64,000 nucleotides of DNA from DATMBF01 sp035559595 (GTDB taxonomy: Bacteria > Bacteroidota > Ignavibacteria > UBA10030). Shown here piece by piece: positions 28,625 to 38,500 of the stretch. A program made the translations under genes and the position numbers. Location of the stretch: assembly GCA_035559595.1 (NCBI GenBank), contig DATMBF010000013.1, positions 37,487-101,486 on the forward strand, written 5' to 3'. The first letter of the stretch is position 1. Each line of letters opens with the position of its first letter. Below the pieces are notes generated by a model. That model was not told the DNA's origin and made no database searches. It was given only the letters and a program-made list of their open reading frames with translations.

Positions 28625-29029
28625 TTATTTCTTTGCGCGCTTCGGCATGTATTTCGAGCGGATTTCCCGTACGACCGATGTCGCGATATCTTCCGCCAAT
28701 TGCTCGGGATTAAGGAGGCCACGGAGCTGATCGACCGAGGAGATGCCGGCTTTCTTAAGCTCGTTGAGAAGCTCATTGTCTTGTTGGGATCGCATCGAGA
28801 TTTTCTCCTTACTCCCGCCGGTAAGCAACCACTCAATATCGCATCCCAAATCGACAAGTCGCAAATACATCTTGTTACCGGGCTCGGAGGCGCCCGAAAG
28901 GTAACGATTGAGATGCTGCACGGAAATTCCAAGTCCCCCGGCAAACCGCTTTTTCCATCCCCGTTCCTTGCCGAATTTCGATTGGCCGAATTGCTTGAGC
29001 CGTTGAGCGATTGCCTGTGAACGATTCAT
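28625..29029 (-). CDS. XRE-family transcriptional regulator
   Basis: A 134-residue DNA-binding protein. An HTH of the phage-repressor type lies at about residues 25-55 (FAGGLGISVQHLNRYLSGASEPG), followed by an LGCDIEWLLTGG segment typical of cI-like and Bacteroidota repressors. A polar C-terminal tail of about 60 residues follows. It is divergent from the small gene at 29126, with a 9-bp inverted repeat in between that is a likely operator. This suggests a cI/cro-like switch from a prophage or integrative element. Confidence 0.7.
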   Translation of the reverse strand: MNRSQAIAQRLKQFGQSKFGKERGWKKRFAGGLGISVQHLNRYLSGASEPGNKMYLRLVDLGCDIEWLLTGGSKEKISMRSQQDNELLNELKKAGISSVDQLRGLLNPEQLAEDIATSVVREIRSKYMPKRAKK

Positions 29030-29041
29030 AAGGAAACAAAC

Positions 29042-29073
29042 TTGTTCACTGTCGATCTTGACAAAGTGAACAA
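29042..29073. promoter_or_regulatory. Inverted-repeat operator between divergent regulators
   Basis: TTGTTCACT (29042-29050) is matched exactly by AGTGAACAA (29065-29073). The arms are centred about 28 bp upstream of the XRE gene start, as expected of a dimeric repressor site controlling its own promoter. Confidence 0.6.
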
Positions 29074-29125
29074 ATCTTCTTACTTTTCCGATCGATTGGT
29101 GGGTGTCAACTTGTGGACAGATGAT

Positions 29126-29335
29126 ATGAAAAACTCAGGGAAGAGACAAGGAGAACTGCCACTGCACATTCTGGTGCAGGTTCAGATGCTCGAAAAGCAA
29201 TTGAACCGCAGCCTGATTATGCGCCGACTCAAGATGTCGAAGAGCCTTTTGAGTAAAGCCCTGAGAGGGAAAAGGAAAGCCGCGTTACAAAGAGTTGCGG
29301 AATTTGTCCGTTCGTACAGGAAGCGACGAACGTGA
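29126..29335 (+). CDS. Small HTH protein
   Basis: A 69-residue basic protein with an HTH-like segment (RLKMSKSLLSKALRGKRKAALQRV). The ATG at 29126 is preferred; a TTG at 29042 would extend the frame through the operator repeat. It is divergent from the XRE repressor and could be its Cro-like partner. No other domain is visible. Confidence 0.5.
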   Translation: MKNSGKRQGELPLHILVQVQMLEKQLNRSLIMRRLKMSKSLLSKALRGKRKAALQRVAEFVRSYRKRRT

Positions 29336-29374
29336 GTTTCCGGTAAGGTTTGTCGAGAGAAGAAAGGGGAGCCG

Positions 29375-29758
29375 ATGACACTCGATTCAAAAAACCTCAT
29401 TCTGGTTGTGGAAGATAATGCCTATCTCCGCACCCTCCTCCAATCGATACTGGAAGAAGAGGGATTCGAAGTGTTACAGGCCAGTTCGGGGGTTGAGGGA
29501 CTGGAGTGCTTTCGCCAACACGCCGCATCGATCGATGCAGTCATTGCCGATCTTGAACTCCCCCAAATGAACGGCTTTGACCTCTTTCTTGCCATAAAAA
29601 GCATTAACCCCGCAATCAAATGTGTCATCGCCAGCGGTTTTCTTGAACCCACGGTAAAGCGCAAGTTTCGCGAAGAGGGAATCGTCCATTTTGTCGACAA
29701 GCCGTATTCGGTGAATGAGGTCGTTAGTGCCCTTAGAGAACTCCTGGCGCATCACTAA
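29375..29758 (+). CDS. Stand-alone response regulator receiver
   Basis: A 127-residue CheY-like receiver with no output domain. The acidic pocket is VVEDN near residues 11-15, the phosphorylation site is the Asp in VIADLELPQMNGFD (about 57), and the switch Lys is in FVDKPYS (about 109). No histidine kinase is adjacent. Its 3' end overlaps the convergent YCII remnant by 26 bp. Confidence 0.85.
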   Translation: MTLDSKNLILVVEDNAYLRTLLQSILEEEGFEVLQASSGVEGLECFRQHAASIDAVIADLELPQMNGFDLFLAIKSINPAIKCVIASGFLEPTVKRKFREEGIVHFVDKPYSVNEVVSALRELLAHH

Positions 29759-30134
29759 CCGATGAAGTTTTCCCACCCAACATCACACTATCCAGTCGCC
29801 CTGAATGTGCGGAGAATCTACCGAATCGAACAACGGTGGTGCTTGTCACCCCGAACTTCTCACCAACCGGACAAATTGAACCTCTTCGCGGAACAAAGGG
29901 GTGGATCTCCACATTCCAGCGGTTTGCGCGGATCGCCGGATCGCTTTTCAGCCATGAGGCTGCGGAGTCGAGAGAATTCGTGGCAAAGACAAAAATTCCG
30001 CCGCCACCCTGAAATGGGCCAGCGATCAAGAGCCTTCCCTCTTTAGCAAGACTATCCATGTTTGCCATGTGGGCGGCCATAAGCCTGTCGAACTGCTCTT
30101 TGGGCAGCTTAGGTTTATCGGCCCTTGAATTCAA
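29733..30134 (-). pseudogene. YCII-domain protein, truncated at the N-terminus
   Basis: The frame encodes a YCII-like core (LPKEQFDRLMAAHMANMDSL, then GRLLIAGPFQGGGG) and the CPVGE C-terminal motif. The homologous frame begins further up with EYTFVFL but meets a TAA and has no start codon, so the first strand and the usual signal peptide are missing. The only available start is a TTG at 30134 inside the domain. The C-terminus runs past the normal end and overlaps the receiver gene. It is probably a decayed gene. Confidence 0.6.
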
Positions 30135-30356
30135 GAATACGAAAGTATATTCTCTGGGTTAGCAAGCGTTGTGATGGTGAAGAACCTTATCGTCAGGAGA
30201 ATCATCAAGGGATTCTCTGCAGCATAACGGTTGGAAAAGATGCGTATTGGGAATCGATGTTGCCACGAAAGAGCGGCTATTTTCTTTTGCTTCCTTTTTT
30301 GTTATATATGACGCTCAGAGCTTGCAGCGTTTAATGATCCACCCAACCGATCTACA

Positions 30357-31178
30357 TTGGGAATCCTGCTGAGACGTCACGTGTCGAAACAAAACCTTGC
30401 CAGATTGCAGAAGTTGGCTGAGCTTGAGCCGGAGCTTGAGGACGCGCTCGAGGAGATCGCGCGCAACAACGGTTACCTGAGTATAGGGGAGTATCTTCGC
30501 TCCATTGCGCTCAAGAAGGGATTCGCAACCTCGCAGGAGTTGCTTGATGCAGCTCTGTTCGGTTTTGATCCGAACAAGTATTCTGAATCGCGGATTCTTA
30601 AAGAGGTGGAAGCACGGCTTCTTTCAGTCCCTTCACCGATTGTGAAGAAGAAGCCCCGACTCCCGGGGCCTCGTGTCAAACCTCGATTGAATGCGAAAAA
30701 CTCTCCGCTTAAGCGTTTGAAGGTAACGACCTATGAGGACCTCAGCAGGGTTATCAAAAAACGCCTGAAAGCTATCCGGGCAAACCAATCATGGCTTGCC
30801 AGGGAGATGCGCGTCTCACGCGAAGCCGTCAGTCAATACGTTCGTGGGAAGACTTTTCCGAAGCGAAAGCGAATCTTGCAAAGCTTGGAGTCTGTTCTCA
30901 ATGTGCGGGTGACGCGACGAGACAGAACAGAGAATGAATCCCACGATCATTTGGAGCCGATTTCGGTGAGGCCGCACGAGGTTGCGGAGGTCTTGGAAAA
31001 GCGATTGAAGGAACTTGGGAAGGATCTCCTCTGGTTGGGACGACAACTACGCGTTTCTCAGCGGACCATCGAGCAATACTTCAAACATGAAATGGCCCCG
31101 CGGAGTAAAGAGGTACTCTCGAGACTCGAGAAAGTGTTGAATATCGAGGTGAAGAAAAAAGAGAAAGACAAAAAGTAG
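30357..31178 (+). CDS. Protein with two tandem XRE-type HTH motifs
   Basis: A 273-residue basic protein of unknown role. The N-terminal 90 residues are helical (ALEEIARNNGYLSIGEYLRS). Two related HTH segments follow: SWLAREMRVSREAVSQYVRG (about 142-161) and LWLGRQLRVSQRTIEQYFKH (about 222-241), each with a similar LESVLN/LEKVLN tail, so an internal duplication is likely. The start is uncertain: a TTG at 30357 or a GTG at 30381. It stands alone, with no partner gene. Confidence 0.55.
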   Translation: MGILLRRHVSKQNLARLQKLAELEPELEDALEEIARNNGYLSIGEYLRSIALKKGFATSQELLDAALFGFDPNKYSESRILKEVEARLLSVPSPIVKKKPRLPGPRVKPRLNAKNSPLKRLKVTTYEDLSRVIKKRLKAIRANQSWLAREMRVSREAVSQYVRGKTFPKRKRILQSLESVLNVRVTRRDRTENESHDHLEPISVRPHEVAEVLEKRLKELGKDLLWLGRQLRVSQRTIEQYFKHEMAPRSKEVLSRLEKVLNIEVKKKEKDKK

Positions 31179-31218
31179 CTCGAAGATTCCCCATTGACGC
31201 TACGAAGCCCGTAAAGCC

Positions 31219-32373
31219 TTAACGATGTTCAGTCGTGCTGCACGAACCGCGGGGAGGAAGCCACCGGTGAATCCCATCATGAGAGAACAGAATCGCGGCG
31301 GCGACGATTTCCGGTGTGAGCGCAAACGAGAATTCAAGTTCAGCGAACGATCCGAAATTCAGTGTCGAGACCGTCAGAAGCTGCAGCCAGGAGGAGAGAA
31401 AGAGTCCGACGCCCGCGCCGATAAGGGCAATGAGAAGCGACTCTGTCAGGAAGGCTGCGAGGATGCTTCGCCGTGGGAACCCGAGCGCGCGCAGGGTGCC
31501 GACCTCTACCGTTCGATTTGCAACAGCCGCATACATCGTAATCATCGCTCCGATAATGGCGCCAACGCTGAAGAAGATGGTAATGAACACCCCTAATGCA
31601 CCGATAAAGATGGACATGAATTGGGACATCTCTTCGAAGAACTGCCGTTCGGTCTTCGGCTCAAACTGAAGAAGTCGGTTATCCGTCTCAAACGCCAGCT
31701 TGACAGCGTTAAGCTGGTCCGGACTCGCCATGCGGAATGTGACGGTGGAATAGGTTCCCGGCCGATTGAACGCATCCTGAAGTTGTCCCGTATCTCCCCA
31801 GATTTCTGAGTCAAATCCCGTTCCGCTGGCTTCGAATCGTCCGACCACCGTCCACACATCTCCTCCGAACTTCACGGTATTGCCAACCTGAACCCCCGCG
31901 AAACGCTTCGCAATCGAACTTCCGACAATAACTTCTCGAGCCCCCCAGTTGAACATCCTTCCCTCGACGAGCTTCACGACGGGTCGGAGTTCAAATGATG
32001 CCGGCGAAACGCCTCTGACGGTAACGTTGCTGATGCCGGACTCAGAACCGATTTTCGGCAGATTGATCACCACAACAACATCTCCCGTTGCGAGAGGTTT
32101 TCCATCCGGACCTTTTGCGACCTGTGGCAGTGAAAGGATGATATTGAAGGTTTCCGTGGTGATGATACTGGAGATTTCGCCGTTTGCGGCCTTCCGCGCA
32201 ACGATGATGTTTTCGGTAGAGCCGGTTGCGACCAAGGTCTTGCGAATACCTGTTGCAAGCATGAGAACGGCGGTGAAGACAAAGACCACTAAGGCAACAC
32301 CCGCGATGGTGATCCCGGTCGTGAGGCGGCGCGTTCGAAAGTTCCGAATCGTGTATTTCAGTAGAATCTTCAT
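31219..32373 (-). CDS. ABC transporter permease (FtsX/MacB type), probable C-terminal frameshift
   Basis: A 384-residue permease with an N-terminal transmembrane helix, a large periplasmic MacB_PCD domain and three C-terminal helices. The last 20 residues (HDGIHRWLPPRGSCSTTEHR) do not look like a permease end. The next frame reads MMGFTGGFLPAVRAARLNI and ends at 31200 with VKALRAS, the expected FtsX C-terminus. Loss of one CT from a TCTCTC run near 31285 would explain this. It is the last gene of the operon HlyD-like adaptor, ATPase, permease, permease. Confidence 0.85.
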   Translation of the reverse strand: MKILLKYTIRNFRTRRLTTGITIAGVALVVFVFTAVLMLATGIRKTLVATGSTENIIVARKAANGEISSIITTETFNIILSLPQVAKGPDGKPLATGDVVVVINLPKIGSESGISNVTVRGVSPASFELRPVVKLVEGRMFNWGAREVIVGSSIAKRFAGVQVGNTVKFGGDVWTVVGRFEASGTGFDSEIWGDTGQLQDAFNRPGTYSTVTFRMASPDQLNAVKLAFETDNRLLQFEPKTERQFFEEMSQFMSIFIGALGVFITIFFSVGAIIGAMITMYAAVANRTVEVGTLRALGFPRRSILAAFLTESLLIALIGAGVGLFLSSWLQLLTVSTLNFGSFAELEFSFALTPEIVAAAILFSHDGIHRWLPPRGSCSTTEHR

Positions 32374-32401
32374 CGTTCAGAAAAGATTGAACCGCTCATG
32401 A

Positions 32402-33562
32402 TTATCCGACAAATCTCAAGCCGTCCACAATTGATGTTCTCACCGCACGCTGAACAGGGAAGAAGGCTGCGATGACACCGACCAGGAGCGCAGACATCCC
32501 TGCCAGCACAATCGTTATCGGTTCTATAAAGAAGATGGGAAACCATGACTTCGGGACCATCAGCGCGAAGAGATCGACAACCGGGTACGCAAGAAATAGT
32601 CCCACCACGGCTCCGATGATAGAAATCATGATGGATTCACCCGCAATGATGGCGGCCAGTGTGCCGCCGGAGAATCCGATGGTCTTCAAAACAGCGTATT
32701 CCTTTGTTCGCTCTCGTGCAGACATGATCATGGTGTTCCCGAGAACCAGCATGATGATGCCGATGATCACAAACGAGAGGAAATTGAGCAGCTGGATAAT
32801 CAGACTTGTTCCCTGAATGAATGATTCCTGGAATGCTGCCTCCGTCTCCGTCTTCGTCTCAGCGCGGGAGTTTTTGAAGAGAGCGTCCACTTCTTCGGAA
32901 ATCCTTGCAGCGTCCGTGGGGTTGCTGATCCGGATGATATACCAGCCGACATACCCGGCCCTCGCGGGAGCTTCCTGTTTGAGCCGTTCGTCGAGATACT
33001 GCCAGTGGAACCACATTTGCGTTCCATCGACGGTCTTATCGCGAGGCTGATAGATGGCGCGTACAACGAATTCCCATCTGCCGGGATAGATATCCCCCTC
33101 AATCGGGATCACATCTCCAAGCTTGAAGTTATACTGCTGAGCAAGATCGGCGCCGACGACGCAGGCGTTGCGTTCCTTTCGAAAGGCTTCAAGCTGGTCC
33201 TGCGGCACAAGGAATTCGGGGTAGATCCTCAAAGCCGTCTCCGCATCAACCGCCATGCGTGGAAAAAACTGATTCTTGTCGATGTACACACCCTGGAACC
33301 AGTTCATGAAGCTTACGGTCTCCACTCCGGGGATTTGCGCAATCTTGTCGCGATATGACAGAGGGAGCGGGAAGATGAATGAGACCGCGTTTCTCGTGAT
33401 CAAACGATTGGGGGAAGAAGCCTCGACGCCGGCATACCACGCGGTGACGACGGTTCGAAGAAACGTGAATGCCACGACGGCAATGGAAATCCCGAGAATA
33501 GTCAGGGCCGTGCGAAGCTTGTGGCGTAGAGTATTTCTCAGCATGAACTTAAGAACTCGCAT
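32402..33562 (-). CDS. ABC transporter permease (FtsX/MacB type)
   Basis: A 386-residue permease with an N-terminal helix (about 18-40), a periplasmic domain and three C-terminal helices. It ends RAVRTSIVDGLRF, the usual FtsX-family C-terminus. It and the following permease presumably form the heterodimeric membrane core. It lies 8 bp downstream of the ATPase gene. Confidence 0.9.
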   Translation of the reverse strand: MRVLKFMLRNTLRHKLRTALTILGISIAVVAFTFLRTVVTAWYAGVEASSPNRLITRNAVSFIFPLPLSYRDKIAQIPGVETVSFMNWFQGVYIDKNQFFPRMAVDAETALRIYPEFLVPQDQLEAFRKERNACVVGADLAQQYNFKLGDVIPIEGDIYPGRWEFVVRAIYQPRDKTVDGTQMWFHWQYLDERLKQEAPARAGYVGWYIIRISNPTDAARISEEVDALFKNSRAETKTETEAAFQESFIQGTSLIIQLLNFLSFVIIGIIMLVLGNTMIMSARERTKEYAVLKTIGFSGGTLAAIIAGESIMISIIGAVVGLFLAYPVVDLFALMVPKSWFPIFFIEPITIVLAGMSALLVGVIAAFFPVQRAVRTSIVDGLRFVG

Positions 33563-33570
33563 AGATCGTC

Positions 33571-34242
33571 CTACTGCAATTCGCCCTTCTCTAAGTGCCG
33601 AACAGTATGTGCTTTTTCAGCAGCGCGTGGGTCGTGGGTTACCATGACGATGGTCTTTCGGTATTCCTGATTGAGCCGCGCGAGCAACGTCAGAACTTCC
33701 TCGGCGGAGTATTTGTCAAGATCGCCCGTGGGCTCGTCGGCAACAAGAATCGTTGGATCGGTAACGAGAGCTCGTGCGATCGCCACTCGCTGTTCCTGTC
33801 CGCCTGAGAGTTGTTTGGGGTAATGATGCATCCGGTCGCCAAGGCCGACAAGTTTAAGCACTGCCTCAACATGTTCTCGCCGCTCTTTCTTGGAGAGGGA
33901 GGTCAGGGTCAACGGAAGTTCCACGTTTTCATAGGCGGTGAGCACGGGGATGAGATTGTAAAATTGGAATATGAATCCGACATGACGGGCTCGCCACTTC
34001 GCAAGCGCGGATTCTCCAAGTGACGTAACGTCAGTCCCGTCAACGAAGATCTTTCCCTTGTTCGGCTTATCGATACCGGCGATGAGATTTAGCAGCGTTG
34101 TTTTTCCCGATCCCGACGGTCCCATTAAGGCGAGAAATTCTCCCTCCGGTACCGTCAACGAAATATCCCGCAGAACGGGGATCTCCAAACTATCGCGTCG
34201 GTAGGACTTGAAGACGTTTTGGATTTCGATAATAGGCTTCAT
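33571..34242 (-). CDS. ABC transporter ATP-binding protein (MacB/LolD type)
   Basis: A 223-residue ATPase with Walker A GPSGSGKTTLLN (about 40-51), Q-loop FQFYNLIP, signature LSGGQEQR and Walker B ILVADEPTGDLD. It belongs to the MacB/LolD/FtsE group, which works with FtsX-like permeases in extracting or exporting lipoproteins, peptides or drugs. The substrate cannot be read from sequence. Confidence 0.93.
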   Translation of the reverse strand: MKPIIEIQNVFKSYRRDSLEIPVLRDISLTVPEGEFLALMGPSGSGKTTLLNLIAGIDKPNKGKIFVDGTDVTSLGESALAKWRARHVGFIFQFYNLIPVLTAYENVELPLTLTSLSKKERREHVEAVLKLVGLGDRMHHYPKQLSGGQEQRVAIARALVTDPTILVADEPTGDLDKYSAEEVLTLLARLNQEYRKTIVMVTHDPRAAEKAHTVRHLEKGELQ

Positions 34243-34264
34243 GAATTCTCCTTACGGCATTTTC

Positions 34265-35458
34265 TTAGCGGGTCACCACCTTCGCGCCATCTCGAATCTT
34301 GTCATTCACTCGCACGATAACCTTATCGCCGGCTTTGATGCCCTGCGTGATTTCGACCAAACCACCAAGAGTTCGCCCGGTCGTCACGGGAACAGCCCTT
34401 GCCACCCCATTATCGATCATGAACACAAGGTTCTGGTCCCCACGTGAAGCAACAGCACTTGCGGGGACGGTTAGAACGGGGTTTTCTGTTGCCTTCTGCT
34501 CGGCACCTTTCGAGAGAAACGTCACTTTAGCGCTCATTTCGGGCAACACGCGGTCATCGAAGGAACGGAATTTCACTTTCACCAAGACCGTGGCTTTGGC
34601 ACGATCGGCTGTCGGAACCACCTTGCTGACATATCCCTCATATCGTTGTTGCGGATAGGCATCAAGCGTGATCTCGCAGGGGAGATTGGGGGTAATACGT
34701 TCGATGTTTGCCTCAGACACGTCGGCTTCCACTTCGAGCGAGGTCATGTCCGCGATGGTGACCACCGCACCCCGCGAACTTGCTGCCCCTGCGAGCGGGG
34801 CAACGATTTCTCCGACATCGGCATGCTTTAAGAGCACGGTTCCGTCGAATGGGGCACGAATGCGCGTGTTTTCGAGAGCGACCTCGGCGGCTGCAACGGC
34901 AGCACGAGCCACTTCAATGGAAGCCGCAACACGTTTGTGTCGGGCTTCAGCCGCTTCGAACTCGGCTTGAGAGGTCAATCCCTGCTCGAGCAACGCCTTT
35001 TGGCGGTTATACGTCTGTTCGGCTTCCCTCAGCTCCGCTTCGTAGAGCTTCAAGTTTGCGCGGGCTTGATCGAGCTGGGCAATGACATCGGCGTCCTCGA
35101 GTCGGGCGAGGATTTGATTTGCCTTCACACGATCTCCCTCTTCAACGCCGAGATAGACAAGCCGACCCGTCCCTTTTGAGGCCACGGCAGCCTTGCGTTG
35201 GGCAACGACATAGCCGCTTGCTGTTAATACTGCGCTCGCTTGAGCCGGTGATGTGTAGGATGCCGTTGCGAGCTGAACTTCAACAGCCGATTCGAACAGT
35301 CCGGATACTCCAAAGTAAACACCCCCAAGCGCAATAACCGCTCCAAAAGCAACGGCGATTTTAACTGTCAAGGAAGAGTTTGACGATTGCTCTTCTGTTG
35401 GCCCACTTCTTTTGATCCGTAAAACAGAAAGATCAACATCTTTGGATTCAGGATTCAT
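34265..35458 (-). CDS. Periplasmic adaptor (HlyD/MacA family)
   Basis: A 397-residue membrane-fusion protein. It has an N-terminal transmembrane anchor (about residues 29-52), a lipoyl-like half domain, an alpha-helical hairpin (about 120-190, rich in Ala/Glu) and beta-barrel segments (RIRAPFDGTVLLKHADVGEI). It would link the ABC permeases to an outer-membrane channel. It is the first gene of the four-gene export operon. Confidence 0.9.
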   Translation of the reverse strand: MNPESKDVDLSVLRIKRSGPTEEQSSNSSLTVKIAVAFGAVIALGGVYFGVSGLFESAVEVQLATASYTSPAQASAVLTASGYVVAQRKAAVASKGTGRLVYLGVEEGDRVKANQILARLEDADVIAQLDQARANLKLYEAELREAEQTYNRQKALLEQGLTSQAEFEAAEARHKRVAASIEVARAAVAAAEVALENTRIRAPFDGTVLLKHADVGEIVAPLAGAASSRGAVVTIADMTSLEVEADVSEANIERITPNLPCEITLDAYPQQRYEGYVSKVVPTADRAKATVLVKVKFRSFDDRVLPEMSAKVTFLSKGAEQKATENPVLTVPASAVASRGDQNLVFMIDNGVARAVPVTTGRTLGGLVEITQGIKAGDKVIVRVNDKIRDGAKVVTR

Positions 35459-35576
35459 ATCATACGAAAGGACGAATGAACGCGGGAAACATTGTCCAGA
35501 AAGGTAGCGAGAAATGAACAGCTAAACAACAGGGGAATTCAGAGAAAACAAGGAGGGGGTGAGGTGTAGTACGCTG

Positions 35577-38500
35577 TCAATTTGTCCTCTGCTTTTGTAG
35601 TCCCTCAAAATATCGTCGAATGAGTTCTTGATAATCCTTTGCAAAACCTTGCTCGATGGCTCGAAGGAGATCGTCTCGGTACCGATTGCTGCCTTCGAGT
35701 GTGGCGGGATCGAGTTCACCGGGACTTCGCCGCGCGATTCTGGTTCCGGTCTCGGCCTTGCGGCGTTTTTCGAAATCGCGCTCACGCATTGAGCGTGATG
35801 CATCGAGGAGCCGGGAAAGAATCCTCTCCTGCTTCCGCAGCGTTTCCGGATTCACATCGTTCTGCTCGAGGTTTGCGACGATTTCCTTCATCTCTTCTGC
35901 AATGCGCTCCAGATCCCCAAGGATTCTTTCCCCTTCTTGAGAAGCCTGCGCTTCGCGATGGAGTTGCTCCAGCGATTTGCGCAACGCCTCCTGCTCCAAC
36001 GCCAATCGGGCTGCCTGTGCGGCGCGTTCCTGCGACATTCCCTCCCCAAGCTGCTGGGTTTGCATGTTGATGCCCATTTGTTGACCTGCCATCATCTGCA
36101 ATTGCTGCATCAGTCCGCCGCCGGCACCGTACGCCTGCATCATAGCCTGGAGAGACTGTTGCACCTGAGTTGCTGCGCGGTTAAGCGCCGCCATGGCAGC
36201 GTTCTGCTCCTGGGCAGCCATCGTTCCGTTCCTCACATCGAGCCCACGCATGGCATTTTGCATTCTCGCCAGCGCTTCGCCGATTGCTCGGCCCATCGCC
36301 GGCGTCACCGCGAACGAGCGCTGTGAAAGCTCCGAGAGACTCTGAATGACGCTCTGGAGATCCTGCATCACCCGCATCTGCTCCTGGGCATTCTGGCGAA
36401 GCTGAGGAGAATGTTGCGGCGCATCCTGCGATTGCTGCTTTAAGGCTTCTTCCCGTCGCGACAGTTCTAAGAGATTGTTAATCGCTTTTCGAAGCTCGTT
36501 GGTGACATATTGCGAATGCTGCTGCATCATCTCCATCTGCAGAGCATTCAGTTGATCGCCGTAGTGTTGGAGGTGCTCGCCGATTTGCTGCTGAAATTGC
36601 TTGGCCTGCTGTTGCTCTCCCTCGCGCATGTGTTCTGCCGCCCGCTGCATTTGCTCGCGCACCCGTTGCTTGCGCATTGCCTCATTAAGCTCCCGGAGTT
36701 TCTCAAAAGGCATTTCCGCAAAGAATTCCTCCATCCGCTTTTCGAGTTCAGCCGCACGCTGTTCCAGCTCCGTGAGCTTTCGAGCAAGGTCAGACTGTTG
36801 CTCGGCGAGCTCGGATTGTCTCTTTTGATCGGCCGAAGTCTCAGCCGCTTGCTGCTCAAGCTCTTTCTGGGTTTGGCGGATTTCTTCCGTTCGTTTCTTC
36901 AACTCGTCCAATTTCTGCTCGATCTGAATACGCTTAAGCAGGTTCATCGTTCTCTCAATGCTCTGTCGGAATCTCTCCTCGGAAAACGTCATCTGTTGTA
37001 ACACCTGTTGGAGCTGATGCTTATCGACATTCTGCATTGCCTGCTGCATTTGCTTAAGAAGTTGCTGGAGTTCGGCGGAGTTGAGTTCGCTCATGAGTTG
37101 TTGAAGTTCCAGGTACTTCTCGAGAGTCTCCGGAGAAAGAATATTATGCTGCTGCATCTTGTCTACGAGCTCGTCGACTTTGGCCTGTACGTTCTCAAGC
37201 TTCTTCTGAAGCTCCGAATACTTCTTTGCCATTTCCTGAACTTTTTTCTGCTGTTGCCAGTCGAACTCCTTATTCTTCTTTAAATCCTGATTAATAGCCT
37301 CAAGCTTCTCTTTGAGGTTCTTTGCCTCCTCGATTGCCTGCTTCATCTCATCGATCGATTGGTCTTGGCCTTTATTCAGATCGGTGAAGACCTCTTCGAG
37401 CGACGGAAGCCGCAGAAGATAGTACTCGCTCCGTGCCGATTTCGGTCCGTTCACGACGTCGTTATCGAAAACTTCAACAAAGTATTCTACAATGTCTTCC
37501 GGTACGAGCTTTAGTGGCGAGAGGTCCCAGACATGTCTGACGTCCGCACGCGCGCTCTGGTCTGCAGGAAGCTGTATCGTGACGAACTTGTGGATGGGAG
37601 AAATTTCTTCATATCTCGAGTGAGCGAGACGATAACCGAGTCTGAGTCGCGAAAAGCCAAAGTCGTCGCTGATACGAATGAGAAGCGGCAACGATTTGTC
37701 GCCGGCGAGATCGATATTTCTGCCCGGGAACAGAATTGCGACGGTGGGAGGCTCATCGGGGATGAGTTTCAGCTGGTAGGCGATGGGATTGGTGTTCGTT
37801 AGTCCCTCGTTGTCTCGCAATTCAAGGGAGTAGCTCGATTCGGAGCGAAGAGTAAACGTTGTCTTGAATCGCTCACCGCGTGTCGTCATGGCGTGAGTTG
37901 AGTTGCCGTTGAACACCAGCTTTGATTCCTTCAGCGTTTTGCTCGCGGTGCCGGTGATCGTCACCCGCGTGCCGGGGAGAGCCGAAACATCGCCAACGAA
38001 TTCATCCTGCAATCGTGGAGGCAATTTTGTATAAGGCGGGAAGTCAAGCCGCACCCGTAGCGATCGGATCACCGGACGATCAACCACCGTCAATCGGTAA
38101 CGATCGCTCTCAACATCATCAAGCCTTACGAAGTAGTCTGTCGTTGTTCGTAGCCCCGTGAGCGTGGCGTGATAGATACCCAGGGAGTCAGGTCGGATGA
38201 GAAGAGTTTCGAGACGTTCCTGACCTTCACGCTGCCATCGAAGTTGGACCGGCAGAGAGCGTAAGGCAGGAAGAGAAAGCGTTGTCGAGCTTATCCGAAC
38301 GCTTATCGGAACATCCTCGCCTTTCACAACTTCTTTATTGCCCGGCCAGACTTCAAAGGAATATTCGGGGGGTTGGACGAACTCCCTGTCGAAATACACC
38401 AAGCGTAGTGTTGCATCGTAGAGTCGGGAAGGAAAGACAATCGTGAGCATGAGAACGGAGCCGGCAATAAGGAAAAAGTTCTTTCGAGCGTAAGTAACGA

